This document shows, piece by piece, positions 31,317 through 48,023 of a stretch of DNA of 64,000 nucleotides. The stretch comes from Chondrosia reniformis. Taxonomy: Eukaryota; Porifera; Demospongiae; Chondrillida; Chondrillidae. A model generated the notes under the pieces. It made no database searches and was not told the origin of the DNA. It saw only the letters and a program-made list of their open reading frames with translations. The position numbers and the translations under genes are program-made. The stretch is taken from the NCBI GenBank assembly GCA_947172415.1, contig OX359202.1:250501-314500 (forward strand), given 5' to 3'. Every line of letters begins with the position of its first letter. Positions within the stretch are counted from its first letter, which is position 1.

Positions 31317-32117
31317 ATGAGTAACAGGAAGCGAATTAAGCTCTACACAAAGGAGACAGTAGCTAATACTGAAGTGAGAGAATGTTCCAAGTACATTATA
31401 GAAGCTTTTAATGCTTATCGGGAAGAACTAGACGATCTTCACGATCGACACGAGCGGCTGGTCAAGATTAGTAGAGATATTACAATTAAAAGCAAACGAA
31501 TTATATTTTTATTGCATCGCGTTCTAATTAACTCTGACAGGAGCGTTGCTATACTTGGAGAGGCGGAGACTGCTTTGAAAGAAGTCATTCCGTTGCTGAG
31601 AAGGATTTCAGAGGAGCTGGAGGGGCGAGACCTTCACAGACATCACCGAGCCTTCACTCCAGGTTTACAAGAGTTTGTAGAAGCAATGACCTTTTATCAT
31701 TTCCTCAAGTGTGGAGAGCTGATAAGTCCCCAAGAGGTGGAGGACTTTGTGGGAGGCCAAGGGGAAACCCCCTGGAAGGCTAGTCTGTTGCCTAGCGACT
31801 ACATCCTGGGTGTGTCTGACATAGCAGGCGAGCTCATGAGGCTGTGTATCAGCAGCATCAGTGTGGCCCACCAGCTGGTACCGAGAAGGGTCCTCCATTT
31901 CGAACAGAACCTCTACATGAGTTACCTCTCGCTGGGTCCTCCTGACAGAGTGAAGGGGTTGAAACAGAAGGTTAACAACTTGAAGACCTGTCTGGGTAAA
32001 GTTGAATATGCTTGTTATACATTAACTGTGCGAGGATCAGAGGTCCCAAAGGTCATGTTAATATCCGCTCTGGATCAGATGGACGGTCGCAATGTGGACA
32101 AAGACGTACACAATTAA
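31317..32117 (+). CDS. TSNAX: Translin-associated factor X (TRAX), intronless
   Basis: TRAX is the catalytic partner of translin in the C3PO endoribonuclease, which degrades RISC passenger strands and processes tRNA fragments. One exon encodes 266 residues from MSNRKRIKLY. Conserved blocks are DLHDRHERLVKISRDITIKS, KRIIFLLHR, HRAFTPGLQEFVEAMTFYHF, LPSDYILGVSDIAGELMRLC, KVEYACYTLTVRGSEVPK. The acidic residues that form the TRAX active site (the two Glu in QEFVEA and the Asp/Glu in VSDIAGELMR) are all present, so activity is expected. An in-frame ATG at 31290 would add nine residues, but MSN at 31317 matches the human start. Lack of introns is unusual here. An ATTAAA overlaps the stop codon (32113-32118) and DLST converges 66 bp away. 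Confidence 0.95.
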   Translation: MSNRKRIKLYTKETVANTEVRECSKYIIEAFNAYREELDDLHDRHERLVKISRDITIKSKRIIFLLHRVLINSDRSVAILGEAETALKEVIPLLRRISEELEGRDLHRHHRAFTPGLQEFVEAMTFYHFLKCGELISPQEVEDFVGGQGETPWKASLLPSDYILGVSDIAGELMRLCISSISVAHQLVPRRVLHFEQNLYMSYLSLGPPDRVKGLKQKVNNLKTCLGKVEYACYTLTVRGSEVPKVMLISALDQMDGRNVDKDVHN

Positions 32118-32183
32118 AATACTATATCTGAAATCATACATAATACATTATACTTTACTGAACATTATCATCTATATGTAATG

Positions 32184-35100
32184 TTACAAGTCCATGAGGA
32201 TAACCCTGGGATCTTCCACTGCCGATTTGATCTTCCTCAGGAAGGTCACTGCCTCTCTGCCATCAATCAGTCGGTGGTCATATGTCAGGGCAACATACAT
32301 CATAGGCCTTATTTCCACCTAACACATTGAGAGGCGTGGCATGGGTGAGATTCAGTGGGCGTGGCATGGGTAAGATTGAGTGGGCGTGGTATGGGTGAGA
32401 CTGAGTGGGCGTGGCATGGGTGAGATTGAGTGGGCGTGGCATGGGTGAGATTGAGTGGGCGTGGTATGGGTGGGACGGAATGGAGATTGCATGGGTGTGA
32501 GGTTGAGTAGGTGCATGTAGCATTGGTAAGATAGCATTTTTGACTTCATATAGAACATGATACATTCTACACCTACAGTAGATATAGCAGTAAATATAAA
32601 CACATTGCAACTACTGAAAACAATGTCAACTCCTCCCAACTGCTCAAGATATTTGTGTAACATTGGACTGACCTTTCCCTCCCTTGCAACTGGTCGGTCT
32701 TGTATAGCATGCATGCCCAAAATGGCCGACTGAGGTGGGTTGATTATGGGTGTGCCATAGAGGGACCCAAACACACCTCCATTGGATATTGTGAAGGTGC
32801 CTCCGTCCATATCCTCAATGGAGAGGAGACCATCCTTAGCCTCGAGTTAAAGAGAGATAACAATTGTCTGCTTACATCTATACTTATAACTATACTTGTA
32901 CATAAATATGACAATATAACTATATAATAATAATAATAATAATAATAATATAATATGCATATAGCTGGTATATACGTAGTGAAGTAATAATATGTGATTT
33001 ACTCACTTTCACTCCTAAAGAATGGATCTCCTTTTCAATAACAGCAAAGTTCATTTCTTGCACATTTCTCATAACTGGTACCACCAACCCCTAATAATGC
33101 AGGTCAAATGATAACTACCTACCTACATGGGAGGCTGCTGCTGGTATCTCAACTGTGCAGTCACGCTCTACGTGGGTGTGCTGACATCTGATACAGTAAT
33201 AAAAATGTACATCAGTATGACCAAGTACCTTGGGTGTTGCCACGGCAACACTGATATCAACGTAATCTCTATATACAATGTCTGTCCCATCAATAACTAC
33301 AAAAGAAGAGAAATATGATAAATAAGTGGTCTCCTGTGAACAGATCGATCATCCTACCAGCATTCACCACAGGCTGGTCGAGGAGTGCAAAGGAAGACGC
33401 TTTCACAAAGGCAGACATGAAGCCAAGCTTGACTCCATGCTTCTTGAGGAATGTCTCCTTGTGCAGCTTGCGCATCTCAATGAGGTTGCTGCCGGCAGAA
33501 GAGACAGTCAGGAGAGGTAGTGCCACAGCAAGAGATTAGCATCTCATCATCTCACCTCATGTCAATCTCATTAAATGTAGTCAACATGGCATTGACATTC
33601 TGAGCCTCCTTCAACCGTTCTGCAATCCTCAACCGCATTCGACTCATTTTAACCTACACACAAATATAGGCACATGTAGACACACTTAGACACTTAGACA
33701 CCTAGATACACTGATACACTGATACACTGATACACATGAATATGCAATTTAACTGCATGAGTACAGTGATGTATGCTTAACGAAGTGTAGCATAACACAT
33801 CAAATGGATGAGTGAACAGATAAGGATTGGTGAGTAGGTAGGAGCAATCATAAGCAGTCAGCCTGAATATATCAACATTTCAAACATTCCTTTCAAAGAC
33901 CTCCTCAACATACTGAACCTATTATTGTATTATCACCAACCATTACCATATTTGGGAGTACATTAACACAAGTTGCCATGCATCCATGAATGCCTCACAG
34001 CATTAAGTAATTACCACAGGACATTACAGGATCACAGTGTTGCCTTACATAGATGTGACTAGTGTACGTTATCTGACAACAGGTCAAGCTTTGTGCCACA
34101 TTTGAACATTTCAAGGTTGCAAAAAAAGCATTTTAATGATAACGGTTGCCATGGAAATGCTAATCACTAACAGCTACAAATAACATATGTCAAAAGTCAA
34201 CAATAGCATCTGTGCTGTGTACTGATATGTAAAACACAACATCCAGTTCTTATCAGCAGATAAAGTACATCATGCATATAGGACTAGCATACTTGTATAG
34301 TCAAGTACAGCTGTTATATATGTACTAATAAAAATGGTATATACACTAATATAGTGTTATGTAGTTACCATGTCTGTCCTGCTGCACACACAAGTGACTG
34401 ACAAGTTATAAGTGATTACAATGTATGTAATGTAAGAATTGCATGCATATCCTATACATCACATGACATCACATGACATCACATCTGACACTTGAGGAGT
34501 ATCTCTAAGGAGAACTGTGAGGAGAAAGGAGTCAGCAGTGGTCCCGTAACACCCAGTCACTGACCCCCTCTAGTACATCTATACATCATGATCCTAACAG
34601 TTCCTCAAAGCATTTCACATGTCCTCTGACACTCTCCATACCATTCAAGTCAGTTAGATATGCAGTTACCTCACATCTAATGGCATCACTTTACTGATAA
34701 CATTTTAAAGAGTACAGCTAAGAAAAAGGTATTTCAAGTGTACTTCACACCATGGTGTCACACTACCACAGAATTAGTCAAGTTACCATGGCAACAAAAC
34801 CATTCAAAACCTGCAGAAAATACCTCAACTTGGAATTTGAGTACAAACAACAATGCTTGGAATTTCCACTTCTTTAGTACATTTGCTTATAAGCAACCAG
34901 TTGGAACTGTATTCCCATAGCAACAGTAGCTTAGTGCTGCCATATAAGGTATGTAAACAAGTACAATAACCTCCTGCACATCACTCAACTCACTCTGTGC
35001 TCTGTTCTGCCTCCTTTTGCCTCTCTAGTGGGTGTGGCAGTGGGTGTGGCAAGGGGAGGGGCTGGAGGAGGCTTAGGTGCCGTGCTCATTGGTCCAGCTA

Positions 35101-36707
35101 CAAACAAGTAAATACAGTAAAGCTGATAATGGCTGCAGTTCTACTACATGTGACCATAGTCTGTACCCAGTGGGGTCAACCAACAAACTAACTTGGTATT
35201 GGAGGCACTGCGGGAGCTACTGTGGGGATGGGACCGCTTGTGTCAGTGGTCTGGTGGTGTTTGGGTGGAGGAGGTGAAGTGACAGCAGAGGGAGGAGGAG
35301 ACGGGGCAGCATCAGCTGTGTCACCCTTGAGAGCAGTGGCACTTCCTGTAGCAATTGACAGTTGGTGATGAGGTCAATTGTGACTCATTGTGAGTGATTA
35401 CAGAATGCTCAGTTATTAGGAAATATGGTACCTTCGCTGTCAATCTTGCACAAGAGCACTCCAGCCGTCACTTTATCTCCGTCTTGTACCAAGACCTCTT
35501 TGATGACCCCAGAAGTGGGAGCATTGACAGGAATAGAAGTCTGTGAAGGGAAATATTAAAAATGGTCAACAGGGGAACTATGTACCAACAATACAGAAGT
35601 ATGGCAGTTAATTGTTGAGCTTGCCGTAGCAATGAACCTCTATTCTATCAATACAGAAGTATAAATTGAAGAAAACAGGAATTAAATTTGCCTTGCAGAT
35701 GAATCATTACACAGCTGCATTAAGTACAACAGATCGAGGAGGGTCTACTTACCTTATCTGTCTCGATCTCTGCAATCAGCTCGTCTTCCTGTACAGCATC
35801 TCCTACACCTGAACAGAAACGAGAAATGATTACGATATATAGCTGACTAAGACATTTTAAATCAACCTGTTCAACCCTATACCATCTATACTATGGATAC
35901 AATAGAATATAAATAAAATAAAGTCTATGCTCAATGGATCATCACAATCATAACATGTTGTGTACATAATGTATATAAAATGGACGTCACTATACTATTC
36001 CATCTCTCCTACCTTTCTCCCACTTAATATCACCTTCTGTGATGGATTCAGCAAAAGGCGGAGTCTTAACTTCAACCATACCTCCTACAAACATCAAAAT
36101 AAATTACATAACAAGTATCATTCTCACCACATCTGGTGTATCTTACTCAAGTGAAGTGAGGTCGATATCACCCTACTCCACACTGGGGCAACACTGCTAC
36201 ATAGAGAATCCAACATGGACATACAACCATTATTACTCATATAGTGTCACTGTATCATGTATAAAACGTACTGTAAATTTGGCATTACTGGTCCTCCTAA
36301 TGCTATAGAAAGAAATATACAAGAGATACATAGTCTCGCGCAGCCAGACCGCTATCTCGCCTCCATATTTATGAACATAGTACTTATATGTACAATATGT
36401 ACAAATATATTAACTCATGCTAGCACATTTAATTCCTAAAGGTCATTGTAGTCTAGAATGAGTTATAAACTTGAAACTACGCACATCTTACATGCATAAA
36501 ATCATACAATTTTTAACTTATAATGTCCTTCATACCAAGCTTGCCTGTGCTAACATAAAGATGACTGCGGATCGCGTTCGAAGGAAACTAGAGGAAAATT
36601 AGTTAAATTTTGAACAAAATGGATTTGAGAGAAAAATTCTTAGTTGATATACCAACCCGAAAACGTCTCTGCAGGGCTCTTGAACTTCTCCATAGGACTC
36701 GATACAT
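32184..36707 (-). CDS. DLST: Dihydrolipoamide succinyltransferase (2-oxoglutarate dehydrogenase E2)
   Basis: E2 transfers succinyl from thiamine-bound intermediate to CoA in the mitochondrial matrix (TCA cycle). Exon 1 (36657-36707) starts at ATG 36707 and gives an Arg-rich transit peptide, [17 protein letters not shown]. Then come 36536-36587, 36013-36084, 35753-35808 and 35432-35540, with the lipoyl domain ([19 protein letters not shown] with the lipoyl-lysine). A Pro-rich linker follows (~35200-35350 and ~34990-35095), with no E3/E1-binding domain, as usual for E2o. Catalytic-domain exons run from ~33655 to 32184 ([88 protein letters not shown] with the catalytic His and Asp), ending DPRVILMDL. 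Intron ~33656-34988 is unusually long here (1.3 kb). Its 3' end overlaps the TSNAX 3' region. Confidence 0.95.
32325..32480 (+). repeat. ~24-25-bp minisatellite in DLST intron
   Basis: About six copies of GTGGGCGTGGCATGGGTGAGATTGA lie in the last DLST intron, with GGCAT/GGTAT and GAGACTGA variants. Confidence 0.88.
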
Positions 36708-38700
36708 TTTGTATCGTGTTGAAATAAGTACACTAAATTGCGCAATCTTCTGTGTGCCTTGTATTAGGATGGTTTAGTTAGTATATACAGTACTTATATT
36801 AGCAATTAACCTTTTCAAGTCCAAGTTTTAGCCTAACAGCTGTTCATTTGGAAGAGTTTAAGCACTAAAAGTACTCCAAGTTTCATAAAGTCCTTAGCTA
36901 TGACTATGTAGTCAGTGTCCTCTATTAATAAAACTTAATGCAGTTCAAAGTGTAATTGTACATCTATACTTTTGTAATCTAAATAATAATTTGACATTAA
37001 AAAACTTCATTATTAAAGATGAACAGTTGTATATACACAATGAACCATTTACACAAGTAATAATTTTTATATCATTGCTAATATAAATAAAACTGTCAAC
37101 TTCACTTGTAGACTGAGCATCTACTTATCTTACAAGTCTGATACCAATGTCCAATTATTTCTATTTGATTCGTTTCCATGGCAATTAATTGGCTGTTATT
37201 CTGAAAAGTTGTCATGACAGTTGTTGAGTTGTTTTGACCTGAATCCTGCACTATTGTACTTTGTTATTGCCCCATAACTGTTCATAATGATATCAACTGG
37301 AACATTCTAACAAAATGTACAATCAGAAAGACTCAAGACTCTAATATGAGTATCATACAAAGAAAAAGTTAAAACTTTAAGCAAACAATTGGAACTTCTT
37401 AATCACATAATTTCATTGAAAACATTGACACGGCCAGTGGTCAGTGGAGCAGAAGAAGAAAGACAAGAAAAGGCACCTGCATCTTCATCCAAAGCTCTCT
37501 CCTCCATACTATAAACAACATAGCCTTTTTTACAGAGTAGGCATAGCATGTATGAAAATAGTGCATTAGATTTTTCCCGTTAAAATTGCTTTATTTACCC
37601 CACTAATGGAATGGTTGCCAGGGAACTGCCCTTGCTGCTATGGAGACTTTTCTATATAAAATAAAGGTAGACTATACAGAAGTGAACAAGTAACTCTATA
37701 GTTAAGCTAGATAAGTTAATTTATACCTCCCAGATTGGCCAGCACTGTAACCACTCCCCCAAAGGAGTGTAGCCATAACTACTAGGAGCTGGAATGGACC
37801 CTAAATCAGGTATACCAGTTGGACAAATCAATCTAGGTCATTTGATGTATTCCTATATCTAGTTACCATGGATACTCAAGAAGACACATAGATTACTTAT
37901 AGATGTTATACTCATTCAATGCAAATGTCAATCCTTCTTCTTCCTTAATTGGACATGTTGCTACGTATGTAACTGACATTTGATTTCCATGACAACTCTT
38001 CTATAAATAGATGAATATACAGCAAATAAAGTATAGGCTGCACAATAAGCCATATACTTGTGTAATTAAAAGCTAGGATAAATTGTACTTGAATTACAAA
38101 TTACATTTTGAACATAAACTACACTGATTGGTGGGTCATCTTGTTTAGAGAATTAGACAAAGTATATTAACCTCATGTAAGACTTACTTGTGAGAATGGC
38201 ATGTACAACGCCAAAAGTTCCTCAAACTAGGCAATATTGAGCGTCAGTATTATAGCAACGGCCATTTTGGATTTACAAATTGATTGAGCAATATGCAATA
38301 GGACAATTGAGACAAGAAACTCAAAAGTAATACATAATAATACTATTATAGCGAGTTAAAAATAACATACTGTATCATTCTTAAGCAAGAAACTCTATAT
38401 ACCTCGCGAGGCCGTCATACAGAGGGTACTACATATGTCTATGTGCACATAAATATAAAAGATGCACGAAAGTAACATTAGCGTCAGCATTTTCGTTCAA
38501 TAATATCTATACAGATATAATGATAAAGGAACCTGTTGTTAACAACTATATTGATATGTCAATTCATGCACTCGCAAGAGCCTGTGCATATGTTTACAAT
38601 AAATGATTATACTACTGAAACAATTAGAGGTTCTTTGAAATATTGATTGATTGCTTAATTAAGCACTTCTTTTCATATCCATGCATGTTTCGAGTCTGAA
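36708..38700. other. Intergenic region upstream of DLST
   Basis: About 2 kb of AT-rich sequence with no coding stretch that I can support. It contains the DLST promoter (leftward) near 36710-36900 and a degenerate copy of the interspersed repeat (37432-37585). Confidence 0.6.
37432..37585 (+). mobile_element. Interspersed repeat, degenerate copy C
   Basis: It retains the purine run, CTTCATCCAAAGCTCTC, GTAGGCATAGCATGTATGAAAA and GTGCATTAGATTTTTCC in the same order as copies A and B, with many substitutions and small indels. Confidence 0.5.
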
Positions 38701-38889
38701 CTCAATAACAATAACAACTTGCTGAATAGGTCGGGGCATGTACTACATGTTTTCTATTGTTCTCTAACATGACATCGAAAACAATTTGGTTCCACGATTT
38801 TCCGCCAAGTTCACGATGTTTCCCGCCGACAATTTCTAATAAATAGTCGAGAAAATTTCCAGTCGTTGGCCTCCGGGCTATCAACTCTG

Positions 38890-39160
38890 GAGGTCTACTT
38901 TGGTGTGGATCGATGCGTCAACCGTGGTAGGAGCACGACCATGGTACCATGCGACAAAGGGTCATCGGTGTTCGTATAGTGGGGTGGTCTCTCCATCATG
39001 GGTTAGTGCCTGGAGATGTATCTCACTATTAATCCTGCTTGTGTGTTAAATTGGCACTTGCGGGATTCTTGCTATACGACCCGTACCTGGAGGAGCGTGG
39101 GTCCAGTGCCACTACGTAGTCGGTCAGGAACCCCTGTTGTAGGCTGCAGCTTCAGGTTGG
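38890..39160 (+). pseudogene. Possible decayed Tc1/mariner-type transposase HTH fragment
   Basis: From 38949 one frame reads MRQRVIGVRIVGWSLHHG, and after a stop and a +1 shift another reads TWRSVGPVPLRSRSGTPVV (about 39080-39140). That order resembles the two helix-turn-helix halves and the G-x-V..RSGRP linker of Tc1-like transposases, as remembered. The base composition is more GC-rich than its flanks. No DDE domain or terminal inverted repeats were recognised, so the call is weak. Confidence 0.3.
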
Positions 39161-39960
39161 TTTGAAAGGCATTTCTACATTTGATTTTGTATTCAGTTTT
39201 CGTATCCATGCATCAATGCAGTATTTCATTTTATAGCATGTATTTTCAATTCTTTTCTTATAGTTCAGTGAACTGATGGGTCCCTACTCTAAAGCGCCTG
39301 GCCGATCCCAATGAGCTAAAGTCTGTGTGCAGTGTTCCCAAGCTACGTTGTGTGCACATGATGATTCTCATTGGTGGGAGTTTGTGGTCCGCCAGGGTCG
39401 GGCTTGTTCTGTTCGTAGCGTGGCAGAGCAAGACTAGTAACTGGTCAGAGGTCGGTCAGGTACGCCGGATCGCTCCCGTGCAACTTCTCTTACGACGCAA
39501 GTAGTGGAAGTGTCAAACAGAGTTGAGAAACCGGAGGCCATTTGGGGCACGAAGTACTTCTACCTCCTCGTGGTGTGCCCTGGGGTCACCTTTACACTCA
39601 GTAAAGTGATGCGAAGCGAAGTACTACAGCAATTTAAGGAAGAAGGAATGAAGCTAAAAGCATGGCTCTTCACAACCTTGAACACATTTAAGAATTATAT
39701 TATTGTTTTGAACATATTTTTTCTTTTTAAAAATTTGTAAATATGTAGATTGCAAAATAATTAATAAAAGTGAAATGGTTATATTATTTATAAAATCCTA
39801 ACTGATGATAATGATGAATGATGAGATTGCTTTAAAAGATCAATGTTAGAGTATATAACCCTGCTTAATAAATGCATCCATACATCTGGCTAATATAATC
39901 ATTCAGTATACTCTTGTATATTCTTGCATAACAAGGAGAGTTATATATATGAGAATAATT
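39161..39960. other. Unassigned spacer, possible spliced non-coding transcript
   Basis: A GT...AG pair (GCTTCAG|GTTGGT at ~39155 and CTTATAG|TTCAG at ~39262) would make a plausible short intron on the plus strand. The sequence to 39740 is compositionally less AT-rich than its surroundings. The only reading frame here (78 codons from 39504) resembles nothing I know. Confidence 0.25.
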
Positions 39961-39967
39961 ACAAGGA

Positions 39968-40712
39968 AATATTTCAATGAGCACCAGCAAGCCTTGTACT
40001 ATTGGAAAATGCAATCGAGGTGACTTGAAATGAAACCTTGCAGCACCTATAGGCCTCCTTGGTGCTTAGTCCAATTTTTGGCTTAAGCACCGGCAAGTCT
40101 TGTACTATTGGAAAATGCAATCGATGTAACTTGAAATGACACCTTGCAGCTCCTATAGGCCTCCTGGTGCTTATTACACTTTTTGGCTTAAGCACCGGCA
40201 AGCCATGTACAATTGGAAAATGCAAGCAAGGTAACTTGAAATGACACCTGGCAGTTCCTATAGGTCTCCTGGTGCTTAATCCAATTTTTGGCTTAAGCAC
40301 TGGTAAGCCTTGTACTATAAGAAAATGCAATCGAGGTGACTTGATATGACATCTTGCAGTTCCTATAGGTCTCCTGGTGCTTAATCCAATTTTTGGCTTA
40401 AGCACTGGTAAGCCTTGTACTATAAGAAAATGCAATCGAGGTGACTTGATATGACATCTTGCTGCTCCTATAGGCCTCCTGGTGCTTAATCCAATTATTG
40501 GCTTAAGCACCAGCAAGCCTTGTATTCTTGGAAAATGTAATTGAGGTGACTTGAAATGACAACTTGCAGCTCCTATAGGTCTCCTGGTGCTTAATCCACT
40601 ATTTGGTTTAAGCACCGGCAAGCCTTGTACTATTGGAAAATCCAATCGAGGTGACTTAAATGACACAATGCAGCTCCTATAGGTCTCCTGGTGCTTAATC
40701 CACTTTTTGGCA
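39968..40712 (-). repeat. 105-bp satellite, ~7 copies
   Basis: A 105-bp unit (for example 40085-40189) recurs about seven times between 39968 and 40712, with roughly 5-15% divergence. Because 105 is divisible by three, the minus strand stays open for 230 codons with a 35-residue period (LHFLIVQGLPVLKPKIGLST). One 1-bp insertion in the 5'-most plus-strand unit shifts the frame, which argues against a protein. Confidence 0.9.
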
Positions 40713-40932
40713 CTGTACTGATGAATACCATGGTGTATGTATGAACATAGTATTCGTATAACGTCTTTTCAACATGCATATAGACTTGTTCTGTTTGTCA
40801 AATGTCACTTTTACAAAAAAAAACAAATTTTCTAATATACACAATTATTAACAGAAATGTGTTTACAAAATATACCAAATACTGTAAAACACTGCAGATG
40901 TCAAAGTGAGTCAAACACACACACACACACTG

Positions 40933-47819
<6,887 letters not shown>

Positions 47820-48023
47820 CTTTAGTGGTCCTGACCGTTTTACGTGCTTTAGGCAAGAGGCGTGGAAAGAGGAAGCTGACAATGGGCGTGGTTGATATAT
47901 CATATCCGCATACCCTACGTAGGCGCGCCTACATCTACTTTACCTACATGCTATATATGGCTTAGTCTATAGGTTGTTTTTTCACGAGTACCAGGGGGGT
48001 GGTTGTGGCGTGACCGAGTTGGC
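47820..48023. promoter_or_regulatory. 204-bp bidirectional promoter PI3K / ACP7
   Basis: Divergent starts at 47819 and 48024. At 47914-47932 two perfect palindromes overlap: CCTACGTAGG and the 14-mer GTAGGCGCGCCTAC. GGGCGTGG at 47884-47891 resembles a GC/CACCC (Sp/KLF) box. Confidence 0.6.

Noticed and set aside
36640-36700. Alternative DLST start at ATG 36692 ([10 protein letters not shown])
   Set aside because: Its donor phases do not join to exon 2 without a stop or phase clash, whereas ATG 36707 joins in phase and yields an Arg-rich presequence.
38702-38884. 60-codon minus-strand frame reading GNFLDYLLEIVGGKHRELGG
   Set aside because: It lacks an ATG (begins at TTG) and I see no splice sites joining it to DLST or anything else. 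Considered as a DLST first exon and dropped once a phase-correct transit-peptide exon was found at 36657-36707.
39504-39740. 78-codon frame in the geneless region
   Set aside because: No similarity recognised, hydrophobic AT-driven C terminus, no splice or promoter support. Left as unassigned.
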